Positions 7,865 through 15,678 of a stretch of DNA of 33,595 bases are shown here, one piece after another (within the stretch, counting starts at the first letter, position 1; each line of letters starts with the position of its first letter). The notes beneath the pieces are model-generated. The model was not told the DNA's origin. It searched no databases and worked only from the letters and a program-made list of their open reading frames with translations. Made by a program: the position numbers and the translations under genes. Source of the DNA: Ignavibacteria bacterium (GTDB taxonomy: Bacteria; Bacteroidota; Ignavibacteria; Tepidaquicellales; Tepidaquicellaceae); the NCBI GenBank assembly GCA_028714695.1, contig JAQTLX010000025.1, positions 1-33,595 on the forward strand. The letters are read 5' to 3'.

Positions 7865-7878
7865 TTTGTATATACAAA
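7865..7878. promoter_or_regulatory. MarR-type operator, 14-bp palindrome, copy 2
   Basis: A second exact copy of TTTGTATATACAAA, here embedded in a 20-bp symmetric context (7862-7881). It lies 45 bp before the F420-type oxidoreductase start and overlaps a TATATTTG box (7861-7868). Confidence 0.6.
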
Positions 7879-7922
7879 TATTAATTAAACAAAATAACAA
7901 ATAATCCGAAAGGAAAATTAAA

Positions 7923-8567
7923 ATGAAAATTGGAATAATCGGGTCGGGAGCCGTTGCACAGACTCTCGGCTCGGGGTTCATCAAACACGGATATGAAGTT
8001 ATTCTTGGCACAAGGAGCCCGGAAAAACTCAATTCGTGGAAAGAAAAGAACGGCGCGAAAGCCAGTGTTAGTTCATTCGCAGACGCCGCTAAGAACGGAG
8101 AAATAATTGTTCTGGCTGTGCACGGTGCATCTGCGGAAAACGCGCTACAACTTGCAGGCGCGCATAACCTTAAAGGAAAAACAATTCTCGACGCTGCAAA
8201 TCCTATATCCGATAAACCCCCTGTAAACGGCGTATTGAATTTTTTTACTGACCGGAACGGCTCGCTTATGGAAGACCTGCAGTCGATGTTCCCCGAATCT
8301 AATTTTGTAAAAGCATTTAATTCTGTAGGCGCCCCTAACATGGTAAATCCGGATTACAACGGTATCAAGCCTACAATGTTCATAGCAGGAAACAATGCTT
8401 CTGCAAAAAAGCAGGCTGAAGAAATTCTTGATAAGTTCGGCTGGGAAACCGAGGATATGGGAGGCGCGGAAGCAGCGCGGGCAATAGAACCTCTCTGTAT
8501 GCTTTGGTGCATACCCGGATTCTCGAAAAATCAGTGGACTCACGCTTTCAAACTTTTAAAAAGATAA
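7923..8567 (+). CDS. NADP oxidoreductase, coenzyme F420-dependent type
   Basis: The 214-aa protein starts with a Rossmann nucleotide-binding motif, IGIIGSGAVAQTLGSGF, followed by LGTRSPEKL, where R and S would contact the 2'-phosphate of NADP. The core ILDAANPISD and FVKAFNSVGAPNM are typical of the F420-dependent NADP oxidoreductase (NPD/FNO-like) family. Many bacterial members do not use F420, and nothing here shows that this organism makes it. An AAAGGAAAA ribosome site precedes the ATG. It is the first gene of a pair with the NmrA-like gene (21-bp gap) and follows a MarR gene whose palindrome recurs in its promoter, so it is probably induced by an electrophile or redox stress. Confidence 0.8.
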   Translation: MKIGIIGSGAVAQTLGSGFIKHGYEVILGTRSPEKLNSWKEKNGAKASVSSFADAAKNGEIIVLAVHGASAENALQLAGAHNLKGKTILDAANPISDKPPVNGVLNFFTDRNGSLMEDLQSMFPESNFVKAFNSVGAPNMVNPDYNGIKPTMFIAGNNASAKKQAEEILDKFGWETEDMGGAEAARAIEPLCMLWCIPGFSKNQWTHAFKLLKR

Positions 8568-8588
8568 ATCAATCGAAAGGACTTTATT

Positions 8589-9473
8589 ATGTACGTCATA
8601 ACAGGCGCAACAGGCAACACAGGAAAAATAATTGCGGAAAAACTTCTTGATGACGGAAAAGAAGTTAGAATACTGAGCCGCAGCGAAGAAAAAGCAAAAG
8701 ACCTCTTAGCAAAGGGAGCGGAACTATTACTTGGTTCGCCGGATAACATCGACACAATACTAAAAGCCTTTACGGGAACAGAAGCCGCATATATCTTGAT
8801 ACCGCCCGACTATTCCAACAAGGACTTTTACGCTTATCAGAAACATTGTGTCGATATTTTTGCGGAGGCAATCGAGAAATCGGGAATAAAATATGTGGTT
8901 GCTCTCAGCAGCATAGGCGCTCAATCGAAAGAAAATACAGGCGTCGTCAACGGACTTCATTATATGGAGCAAAAATTCAACGGCATTTCAAATCTAAACG
9001 TTCTCTATCTGCGCCCCGCGTATTTCATGGAAAATATGCTTGCACAAATTCCGGTAATCAAACAAAACGGCATTATGGGCTCGCCCGTTAAGCCGGATTT
9101 AAAGTTTTCCACAATCGCGTCAAAAGACATCGGTGAATATGCTGCAAAACGTTTAAGCGCTCTCGACTTCAAAGGGAAGAGCAGTCAGTTTCTTCTCGGC
9201 GAAAGAGACGTAACTTATAACGAGATTGCTAAAATATTCGGAAAGGCAATCGGAAAACCCGGCCTCCAGTATGTGGAATTTCCTTACGAAGGCTTGAAAA
9301 AGGCGCTTCTTGAAATAGGCGCAAGCGAAAGCCTTGCGGACAATATGAATCAGTTGATTAAAGTCATGAACAACGGAGTAATTAAAGAAGGCGTCGTCCG
9401 TGACGCAAAGAGCACAACGCCGACAAGCATCGAAGAATTCGCGAAGACATTCGCTCGCCTCTACAACATGTAA
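8589..9473 (+). CDS. NmrA-like NAD(P)-binding protein (QorB-like)
   Basis: This 294-aa atypical short-chain dehydrogenase begins with the Rossmann motif YVITGATGNTGKIIAEKLL and then RILSRSEEKAKDLLAKGAELLLGS, the NmrA/QorB pattern. Mid-protein ALSSIGAQ and LRPAYFMENML occupy the places of the SDR active site, but no YxxxK is evident, so it may be a quinone-type reductase or a redox-sensing protein rather than a classical dehydrogenase. AAAGGA lies 8 bp before the ATG. It follows the F420-type oxidoreductase by 21 bp and ends 30 bp before a strong terminator, so the two form one transcription unit. Confidence 0.8.
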   Translation: MYVITGATGNTGKIIAEKLLDDGKEVRILSRSEEKAKDLLAKGAELLLGSPDNIDTILKAFTGTEAAYILIPPDYSNKDFYAYQKHCVDIFAEAIEKSGIKYVVALSSIGAQSKENTGVVNGLHYMEQKFNGISNLNVLYLRPAYFMENMLAQIPVIKQNGIMGSPVKPDLKFSTIASKDIGEYAAKRLSALDFKGKSSQFLLGERDVTYNEIAKIFGKAIGKPGLQYVEFPYEGLKKALLEIGASESLADNMNQLIKVMNNGVIKEGVVRDAKSTTPTSIEEFAKTFARLYNM

Positions 9474-9503
9474 ATGTCATAAGCCATATCGATTTAACAA
9501 ACG

Positions 9504-9526
9504 AGCCCGCCGGTGCGGGCTTTTTT
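9504..9526 (+). terminator. Intrinsic terminator after the NmrA-like gene
   Basis: AGCCCGC pairs with GCGGGCT around CGGT and is followed by six T. It closes the MarR-regulated redox unit. Confidence 0.9.
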
Positions 9527-9544
9527 GTAATATGAATTTTATTA

Positions 9545-9571
9545 TTGACAATTAAATATAAAGCATATAAT
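9545..9571 (+). promoter_or_regulatory. Candidate promoter of the second MarR unit
   Basis: TTGACA (9545-9550) and TATAAT (9566-9571) match sigma-70 consensus exactly but are only 15 bp apart, shorter than the usual 17. The two palindromic sites follow directly. A short spacer would make it a weak promoter. Confidence 0.4.
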
Positions 9572-9573
9572 TT

Positions 9574-9601
9574 GTTGCTGTATCAACTATTGCTATAGCA
9601 A
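9574..9601. promoter_or_regulatory. Two tandem palindromes, candidate MarR operators
   Basis: GTTGCTGTATCAAC (9574-9587, imperfect) and TTGCTATAGCAA (9590-9601, perfect) have centres 15 bp apart. They lie between the TTGACA/TATAAT pair and the MarR ATG, where a repressor would block transcription. Confidence 0.5.
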
Positions 9602-9620
9602 CTATATAATTAAAATCAGT

Positions 9621-10073
9621 ATGACGAACAATAATTTTGAATTAAACAACTCACTCGGGTTTCTTCTCAGCAAATCCAATTCATCCGTAAAAAATTGTTT
9701 CAACAGAGCGATTAAGGAATGCGCCGTGGACGCCACTGCCGAACAATGGGGCATTATGAACATCATTAATTCTTATCCCGGAATCACCCAGAGCGGCTTG
9801 GCGGAGAGAAGCCTGAAAGATAAAACGAACATAACCAGAATGCTGGATGTTCTCGGAAAAAACGGATATATTCAACGCAAAAGCGACGATAATGACAGAC
9901 GCTTATTCAGAATATTCATTACTGCCAAAGGAAAACTATTGCTGAAAAAAATCGTTCCTGCTGCCATCCATACAAACGAAAAAGCATCATACGGAATATC
10001 AAAAAAGGAATTAACCGTTTTTTTTGAAACACTCAATAAAATATATCTAAACACAAAAGAACAATATGAATGA
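9621..10073 (+). CDS. MarR-family transcription regulator, second copy type
   Basis: The 150-aa protein is a winged-helix regulator. AEQWGIMNIINSYPGITQSGLAE leads to the recognition helix DKTNITRMLDVLGKNGYI and the wing QRKSDDNDRRLFRIFITAKG, the D-x-R-motif characteristic of MarR. It is unlike the MarR at 7420 in sequence and in operator. Its last 8 bp overlap the start of the DUF169 gene, so the two are translationally coupled and the regulator probably controls that gene and itself through the two palindromes upstream. Confidence 0.88.
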   Translation: MTNNNFELNNSLGFLLSKSNSSVKNCFNRAIKECAVDATAEQWGIMNIINSYPGITQSGLAERSLKDKTNITRMLDVLGKNGYIQRKSDDNDRRLFRIFITAKGKLLLKKIVPAAIHTNEKASYGISKKELTVFFETLNKIYLNTKEQYE

Positions 10074-10818
10074 GACAATAATACAATCGAATATTCTGGC
10101 GGAACGTCTCGGAATGAAATACGAACCGGTCGGGATTATGTTTTCAGATAAAAAACCCGATGATGCTGTCGGATTTAAGAGTTCAGGAAACGGCTGCGTA
10201 GCGCCGCTTATATTTACAGCCGCAAAAGGCAAGACCGTCGCGTTCGATACCGGCTCTACAGGTTATCCATGCTCGGCTTTTTATTTTGGATTTAAGGAAT
10301 GGATTTTTCCGGGCATCGAATATTTTTTATCCACCGGTCCCTTCCCGGGTCGGGAATGCGAAAGATTCGTAAAAACCCCGGAATTGGCGAAGGAATATGT
10401 CAATTCGTTAAAGCCGGGTGAAATAAGAAAAGGGGCAATTATATTCAAACCGTTAAATAAATTCTCGGATGATGAAAAACCCGAAGCGGTTTTGCTCTTT
10501 GCGAATTCTGACCAGATGAGCGCGCTCGTTTTCCTCACGCATTTTTGTTATCCCGAATCACGCGACAGAATAAACACAGGATTTGCTTCCGCCTGCATGT
10601 CGTTTTTTACAATTCCAATGCAATATGCGGAGAAGGGCGAAAAGAAAGCGTTCTGGGGACTGCACGATGTTGCAATCAGACCGTCGTTTCCGCAGGAAAT
10701 CACTTCACTTTCGATGCCTTTTGAAATGTACAGTGATATTTGCGCGAACATAAATGACAGTTTTCTTTTTACCGAAAAATGGAATGCTGTTCTTAATAGA
10801 ATAAATAAACAAAATTAA
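10066..10818 (+). CDS. DUF169-family protein
   Basis: The 250-aa protein matches the DUF169 pattern: LAERLGMKYEPVGIMFSD near the N-terminus, a glycine/cysteine segment GNGCVAPLIFTAAKGKTVAFD and GYPCSAFYFGF, a middle motif KPLNKFSDDEKPEAVLLFANSDQMSAL, and a C-terminal RPSFPQEITSLSMPFEMY. Conserved cysteines suggest metal or redox binding, but no biochemical role is firmly known for the family. It overlaps the preceding MarR gene by 8 bp and is followed 15 bp later by a small membrane protein, so all three are likely one operon. Confidence 0.8.
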   Translation: MNETIIQSNILAERLGMKYEPVGIMFSDKKPDDAVGFKSSGNGCVAPLIFTAAKGKTVAFDTGSTGYPCSAFYFGFKEWIFPGIEYFLSTGPFPGRECERFVKTPELAKEYVNSLKPGEIRKGAIIFKPLNKFSDDEKPEAVLLFANSDQMSALVFLTHFCYPESRDRINTGFASACMSFFTIPMQYAEKGEKKAFWGLHDVAIRPSFPQEITSLSMPFEMYSDICANINDSFLFTEKWNAVLNRINKQN

Positions 10819-10833
10819 TCATCTGATTCAGTC

Positions 10834-11214
10834 ATGATTTACTTTATATACTTCATTTCAGCGTATGGAATATTCGAAATAGTTTCGAATACATTCCATC
10901 TGTCAAAAGGTTCAATCGGCGCAATCGGACAATCTGCAAAAAAACAGCACAGGGAATTGCCGCTGAATATTAGCGATATGCATTTTTTTGTTAAAGCAAT
11001 AATAATGCTGATTTTCGGGTTGATGTTTTCTGCAGCGGCTCTCATGTACTTTTTGCACACAGATGCATACTGTATCTTTGCAATGCTGACATTTTCTTTA
11101 CACGGAGCCTACGGACTTGTTCAGGCTGTCTTATACAGAAAGTTTTTGAATGTCTGGCCTGCGGCTGTTGTTTACAATATTCCGCTGATTGTGTTTTTAC
11201 TCTTATACAATTGA
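10834..11214 (+). CDS. Small membrane protein of unknown family
   Basis: I do not recognise this 126-aa protein. It has four hydrophobic segments (about residues 1-16, 53-71, 77-95 and 104-124), with a hydrophilic loop of about 35 residues rich in glycine and lysine after the first (LSKGSIGAIGQSAKKQH). The 15-bp spacing from DUF169 suggests co-expression with the MarR/DUF169 pair. No catalytic motif is visible. Confidence 0.65.
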   Translation: MIYFIYFISAYGIFEIVSNTFHLSKGSIGAIGQSAKKQHRELPLNISDMHFFVKAIIMLIFGLMFSAAALMYFLHTDAYCIFAMLTFSLHGAYGLVQAVLYRKFLNVWPAAVVYNIPLIVFLLLYN

Positions 11215-11252
11215 TTCATCGGCACATTTGTACAGCATATTTTTTGTTCCGT

Positions 11253-11287
11253 GAAAGATGCAAATTAATTTTTCTTCAGCATCTTTC
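11253..11287. other. Inverted repeat between convergent genes
   Basis: GAAAGATGC and GCATCTTTC form 9-bp perfect arms around a 17-nt loop that contains the stop of the SRPBCC gene. No T run follows on either strand, so it is not a classical terminator, but it could stall or protect the converging transcripts. Confidence 0.4.
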
Positions 11288-11753
11288 CCGTTTCAAGATA
11301 ATGGTTGATGGATTTTTCCCACCAAACCATCAGGTTAGTAAATGATTTTTCGAACTCATTTTTAATCCATTCGTTCTTGCTCTCAGTAAGTCCGGAATAT
11401 TGATAAGTTATTTCGGCAGTGGTTGTATTGTTGCCGTTATCCGTCAGTTTGATATTCATTTTAACAATCTCTTCATAAGGCGTAAACCTTATAAACTCAA
11501 TTCTGTTATTTTCTCTGTCATGCTCGTTTATATACCATATCGTTTTCGCGTCCGTATGGTGCGAAGTCGAGAACACGCATCCTTTTTCCGCGTAACCCGA
11601 TTCCGAATGTATCATTGTGTAATCCCATCCGTCGAGCCATTCTTTTTCCCGCTCCGGACATAACAGCGGAAATACTTTTTCAGGCGATGCGTTATTTATC
11701 TGTTTGTATGTTCTTGAAGCCTGCAATCCTTTGAAATTTGTTTTATCTTCCAT
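11265..11753 (-). CDS. SRPBCC/START-like ligand-binding protein
   Basis: This 162-aa protein has the layout of a helix-grip SRPBCC domain: an early ASPEKVFPLLCPEREKEWLDGWDYTMI (polyketide-cyclase/AHSA1-like), a central beta-rich part with TTAEITYQYSGLT, and a long C-terminal helix FEKSFTNLMVWWEKSINHYLE. Such domains bind hydrophobic ligands in a deep cavity. The ligand is unknown. It is the last gene of a minus-strand run, 24 bp after the outer-membrane protein gene. Confidence 0.75.
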   Translation of the reverse strand: MEDKTNFKGLQASRTYKQINNASPEKVFPLLCPEREKEWLDGWDYTMIHSESGYAEKGCVFSTSHHTDAKTIWYINEHDRENNRIEFIRFTPYEEIVKMNIKLTDNGNNTTTAEITYQYSGLTESKNEWIKNEFEKSFTNLMVWWEKSINHYLETGKMLKKN

Positions 11754-11777
11754 TCTTTTTATAATTATTTATTTCAT

Positions 11778-12599
11778 TTAAAAAGTGTAGTCAATTCCGG
11801 CAAAGAATTGATTCATGTACGAGCGCATATTGTAAGGCCGGTCTATCGAAGAATAATTGAACCTGTAATTCAAACTTACCGAAATATTTTCATCCAGTTT
11901 CTGTTTATACGCCGCTTCAAAGTGAATGACAAAATTGTCCCATAAATACTCAGGCGAACACCTCGCAGCCGCTTTCAAAAAGTTATCGTACACTATCAGG
12001 TTATCTCTATCGAAATGATGCCCCTCCCTTGGGCGCGATACAAGACTGAATACCGGCAATGATATCTGCACCGAAATATTATTCTGTCCGGATAATTTAT
12101 ATTCACTCCCGAATAGAAGATTAACCGAATGCGACCAGTACCATGACCTGTCATAAAATGTGTAATTGTAAGTTTTGTCTACGGCGTCAAAATCTGTATG
12201 TGCGGCAAATGACGATACTCCTCCGCCTATCCTTATTTCAAGCGGATTTCCCGCCAATTGCTCCGAGCCGATAAGCCGCACGAATGAATAAGAAAAATAT
12301 CCGATTTTTTCCTTTACATCTCTCGGCTGAACATCGGAATCCGGATTTCCGAAACTGTACGACGCTTCCGCGTTGTGCATGTACCTGCCTGTGTTTAACT
12401 GATAATGCAATCCCGAATAAAACATATTTCCTGAAAATATTACGGGAGAAAGATATTCGTCCCGCGAATGATAATTGTTCAACCCTAAAGAAAGTCCGAG
12501 CGAATGCGCGTTTCCCGTTTTCTGCACAGGCGTCTTAATGCTCTGGCAGAAAGCCGATGAACCGGACAGACAGAATAGAATGATTAATATTGTTTTCAT
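11778..12599 (-). CDS. Outer-membrane beta-barrel-like protein of unknown function
   Basis: The 273-aa protein has an N-terminal signal peptide (ILIILFCLSGSSAFCQ) followed by alternating aromatic/polar strands, and it ends in a terminal phenylalanine (FAGIDYTF), the usual C-terminus of outer-membrane barrels. No family name is certain. Its ATG overlaps the stop of the serine hydrolase gene by 4 bp, so the two are translationally coupled. It may be a small barrel with structural or transport role. Confidence 0.65.
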   Translation of the reverse strand: MKTILIILFCLSGSSAFCQSIKTPVQKTGNAHSLGLSLGLNNYHSRDEYLSPVIFSGNMFYSGLHYQLNTGRYMHNAEASYSFGNPDSDVQPRDVKEKIGYFSYSFVRLIGSEQLAGNPLEIRIGGGVSSFAAHTDFDAVDKTYNYTFYDRSWYWSHSVNLLFGSEYKLSGQNNISVQISLPVFSLVSRPREGHHFDRDNLIVYDNFLKAAARCSPEYLWDNFVIHFEAAYKQKLDENISVSLNYRFNYSSIDRPYNMRSYMNQFFAGIDYTF

Positions 12600-13771
12600 C
12601 TGTTTTTCAATCCTGCGTTGAGTTCGTTCAGATAATAATTAATAAGCCTTGCCGCAACAGGGTCAACCGGATTCGCAGAATTTCCGGGTCCCTGATTCGA
12701 AGCGACTATTACTCCGAACTTTCGTCCGGGAGCAAGTGCAGCCTCGGAATAATTTACCCCGTTTGTTCCGCCGTGTATAAGCGCTCTGCCGCCTGCCCAT
12801 TCACGTGACGTTATCTGCCAGCCGCATCCGTAATAATCTTCGGAGCCTGTGGGTACAATCGAACTCGTAAGCATCGCTGCCGTCTGAGCGCTTACGAGTG
12901 TTTGATGCCCGTTCTCCGCCGCCAGTACCCATTGTATAAATTTCGCCCAGTCGCCTATCGATATGTGAAGCCTTCCCGCCGGACTGTAAACAGGCGGATT
13001 GTCGGTATATGGATAAGGCTCTATCGGCGCATGACTGTAAGTGTGCTGCAACGGCTGGTCTTCCAGACCCGGCGTGCCCATCGGACCGAATCCAGCGCTT
13101 GATATGCCGAGCGGCAACAGAACTTTTTCAATCAGCAGTTCTTCGTACTCTTTGTTCATCAGTTTTTCCGCAATCGCGCCCGCTATCATGTATCCTAGAT
13201 TACTGTACAGAAATGTACCGCGGGAAATTGCAGGCGGCTGCGTTACAGCCCACCCGGCAAGTTCATATCTTTGATTGCGCGGAGTGCCGTTTTCAAAAAC
13301 ACGCGTAGGGTCGCGCATAAATCCTGAACTGTGAGAAAGCAAATCTTTGACTGTCACGCTTTGATAATCTGACAACATTGTTCCCGCATACTCAGGAAAA
13401 ATCTCCGGCAGTGTCGTAGTCCAGTTGACCCGTTGTTCATCCACAAGTATTCCGATAAGCACCGCTGTTATCGCTTTCGTATTTGAGCCGAGATGAAACA
13501 AATCGTTATTGGTAATGTTCATCTGCCCGCCGTACCTTCTGCATCCGACCGCCTGAAAGTCAATGATTGACGTGTCAGTCACTATCGCTCCTGAAAGAGC
13601 CGGAACATCAAGCGCATACCTCAGCGAATCAAGAATAGTCGCAAGCCTCGAATTGTGTGTAACCGGAAGCGGTGATTTTATTTTGTCGGTTCCAAGTATT
13701 GTACTTTCGCATGCAAAAGACGTCAGAGCAAGAAATAAAATTATAATATTCCGAATAGTTTTATGTGTCAT
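12596..13771 (-). CDS. Beta-lactamase-fold serine hydrolase, probable lipoprotein
   Basis: The 391-aa enzyme belongs to the class C beta-lactamase/penicillin-binding-protein-like family. The motifs are present: SNTK (S96 to K99, nucleophile and general base), YSN (Y189 to N191) and HGG (H333 to G335) in place of KTG. The N-terminus IIILFLALTSFAC ends in a cysteine at residue 21 that could be lipidated, although the -2 phenylalanine makes the lipobox imperfect. Members act on peptides or esters, often cell-wall-related; the substrate here is unknown. It is coupled to the outer-membrane gene downstream and follows the PNPOx-like gene by 38 bp. Confidence 0.85.
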   Translation of the reverse strand: MTHKTIRNIIILFLALTSFACESTILGTDKIKSPLPVTHNSRLATILDSLRYALDVPALSGAIVTDTSIIDFQAVGCRRYGGQMNITNNDLFHLGSNTKAITAVLIGILVDEQRVNWTTTLPEIFPEYAGTMLSDYQSVTVKDLLSHSSGFMRDPTRVFENGTPRNQRYELAGWAVTQPPAISRGTFLYSNLGYMIAGAIAEKLMNKEYEELLIEKVLLPLGISSAGFGPMGTPGLEDQPLQHTYSHAPIEPYPYTDNPPVYSPAGRLHISIGDWAKFIQWVLAAENGHQTLVSAQTAAMLTSSIVPTGSEDYYGCGWQITSREWAGGRALIHGGTNGVNYSEAALAPGRKFGVIVASNQGPGNSANPVDPVAARLINYYLNELNAGLKNR

Positions 13772-13809
13772 GTGCTTTATAATAAATCGATAGATTGGTT
13801 TATCAAATA

Positions 13810-14229
13810 TTAAATATTAAATGAGTACGATTTAAAGTTTTCGTAAATTCTGCCTTTAACTGAAGTAAATCTTAAAACCGTATAGTCGGGATCGGTAACG
13901 CCTTTTGAATAATAAACCGTATCGCCTTCTCGCCAGATTAATTCTTTTGACGCACTGTCCTGCAAAACTTCCATTGTGCCTGTCAGCATTATCGCGGTAA
14001 AACCTCTTTCGTTCATAAAATAAACGGATGCTTTTGGATTTTGCAGATATTGTTTCACACGCATAGATGAAGTGTTGGTAGTGAAATAAAACTCCTTCAA
14101 TCCGTTGTTCACTCTCGGCTTTAACATCGCTTTCAAATTTGGAAAACCATCGCTGTCGACTGACGCAATAAGCGCGTTATCGCAGTTTTCAAAAATTTTT
14201 AAACCTTTGTTTATTAACTCAGAATTCAT
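13810..14229 (-). CDS. Pyridoxamine 5'-phosphate oxidase-like (general stress protein 26-type) protein
   Basis: The 139-aa protein has the split-barrel FMN-binding layout: ALIASVDSDGFPNLKAMLKPRV, then EFYFTTNTSSMRVKQYLQNPKASVYF, and a C-terminal LRFTSVKGRIYENF. This is the pattern of GSP26-like proteins rather than true PdxH, which is longer and has other phosphate-binding residues. The family binds flavin and is often induced by stress. It is upstream of the serine hydrolase on the same strand and may be co-transcribed. Confidence 0.85.
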   Translation of the reverse strand: MNSELINKGLKIFENCDNALIASVDSDGFPNLKAMLKPRVNNGLKEFYFTTNTSSMRVKQYLQNPKASVYFMNERGFTAIMLTGTMEVLQDSASKELIWREGDTVYYSKGVTDPDYTVLRFTSVKGRIYENFKSYSFNI

Positions 14230-14276
14230 TCGTGCGGTTTTTTAGATTAATAACTTATAAAAACAATACGTTATTT

Positions 14277-14395
14277 TTATGTAATTTGTTTCGAATATAA
14301 ACTTCTTAAAGCCGGAAGAAGCGCCATCGCAATAATTGCAGCCCCGAAAATGCAGGTAAAGCAAGAAGTACATTCAGTGCATAATTGGATTTCAT
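14277..14395 (-). pseudogene. Possible frameshifted small membrane ORF
   Basis: On the minus strand, MKSNYALNVLLA (start 14395) runs out of frame after about a dozen codons, while the next frame continues with FGAAIIAMALLPALRSLYSKQ to a stop at 14277. Joining the frames gives a peptide of about 39 aa with one membrane segment. No ribosome site is evident and the family is unknown, so this is a weak call. Confidence 0.2.
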
Positions 14396-14457
14396 ATTTT
14401 TAATTGAAATGATTGTAAGAACACATTTCAATTTAGAATTCAGGGATTACCTCTGTG

Positions 14458-15396
14458 TTATATTTCTATTAATCTGTTTTTATAAAAATTTTTCCCTTTG
14501 TACTGAATTGCTATCCCTTTTCCGCTCCAGTATTTTTCCGTTTCACTATATATAAACTGCATGTGTAAATGAGGTCTTTCCGTAAAGCCCGAATTTCCGG
14601 CTTCCGCCGCTTGTTCGCCTTCCTGTATTACATCGCCGGGCTTTTTGGTTATGCTGCCCTTTTTCAAATGCCCGAGAAGCAGATATTTGTTTTCTTCCCT
14701 GATGACTATTGTATTGCCTGTATTATAGGGATAATTGCCTGAGAATGGAATATTATCATCGATATCGTCAATAACCTTTACAACAACGCCGCTAATAGGA
14801 CTAAAGATTTTTTCTCCGAATATCGGATAATCCCTGTTATGATGCGGTAAAAATCTTTTTCCCGTATCACTAAGTTTTACTATATCGGCGGCAAACAGCA
14901 TGGAATCACTTGTTCCGTGCATTTTGTGAATTTTTGAATGATAATGATAATTCATTAAACGGCTTACTTTCGAATTTCCGCCGTCCGTAATTATATATTT
15001 TCCCTTGCCGAACGGGAATTTCAGTTCCGCGTTTTCCTTTTCCCGCGCATATATCACATAAATGATTTTAATCAGTTCGTAAATGAGAAATGCAAGAACT
15101 GCAAGAAGAAGAATCGTTATATACAGATTTGTTCCTTCCGCTGAGTATGAATATAATTTCAAAAATAAAATCGCGAATAAAATAATTTCCGTGGAAAAAC
15201 AAAAAATCTTTTTGAATCGCATTGCGAAAAATTCCCAGTAACCTGTAAAATACACTATGCTCAGCACAACCTGAGTAATCGCTATGATATAAAATGTATA
15301 AACGGTTGTAAAAAGTGACAAGCAAATTAAACAAATTATCAGGACTAATTGTGTGGCGATTAACCTAATGATTATCAGTGATCTTTCATTCATCAT
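14458..15396 (-). CDS. M23-family (LytM-type) metallopeptidase with membrane segments
   Basis: The 312-aa protein has about four hydrophobic helices in its first 118 residues, followed by a peptidase domain. The zinc ligands of M23 are visible as HxxxD (H185, D189), with H276 and H278 in the HLH of PHLHMQF, plus the conserved LLLGHLKKGSI with H243. The sequence GDVIQEGEQAAEAGNSGFTERPHLH is the usual biotin-like hinge leading to HLH. Family members cut peptidoglycan peptide cross-bridges or act in phage and toxin settings. The four-helix anchor is unusual. It is the most downstream gene of the minus-strand nuclease group. Confidence 0.82.
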   Translation of the reverse strand: MMNERSLIIIRLIATQLVLIICLICLSLFTTVYTFYIIAITQVVLSIVYFTGYWEFFAMRFKKIFCFSTEIILFAILFLKLYSYSAEGTNLYITILLLAVLAFLIYELIKIIYVIYAREKENAELKFPFGKGKYIITDGGNSKVSRLMNYHYHSKIHKMHGTSDSMLFAADIVKLSDTGKRFLPHHNRDYPIFGEKIFSPISGVVVKVIDDIDDNIPFSGNYPYNTGNTIVIREENKYLLLGHLKKGSITKKPGDVIQEGEQAAEAGNSGFTERPHLHMQFIYSETEKYWSGKGIAIQYKGKNFYKNRLIEI

Positions 15397-15631
15397 AATT
15401 ACTTTTATTGTTTCCGGATAAGCCTCGAATTTTTGATTATTACATTTTGGAAACCGGATTCCCTGAAATGATTATAATCAAAAATAAATTTATTAGATAA
15501 AAGAAACAATTTATATCTGCCTGTGATATTTGCCGGTTGAATTGCAAATACACAACCGCTGCAAACGTTAAGAATTAAATAGGACATTCCCATGCCTTAA
15601 AACCGGCGTAAAGTATTGCATAAGCAAAAGT

Positions 15632-15655
15632 GCCCGTCATGGCGGGCTCTTAATA
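15632..15655 (-). terminator. Weak intrinsic terminator after the PLD-like gene
   Basis: On the minus strand GCCCG pairs with CGGGC around a 6-nt loop (15647 to 15632), followed by ACTTTT. The U tract is short, so read-through towards the M23 gene is likely. Confidence 0.5.
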
Positions 15656-15678
15656 ATATTTATTAAATCGCATAAAAA

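Noticed and set aside
7688..8341. 217-aa minus-strand open frame
   Set aside because: Antisense shadow of the MarR/F420-type oxidoreductase genes, which have clear motifs and operators.
15405..15593. 62-aa minus-strand frame upstream of the M23 gene
   Set aside because: No ribosome site, no family pattern, and it fills a gap with no sign of conservation. A coding role cannot be supported.
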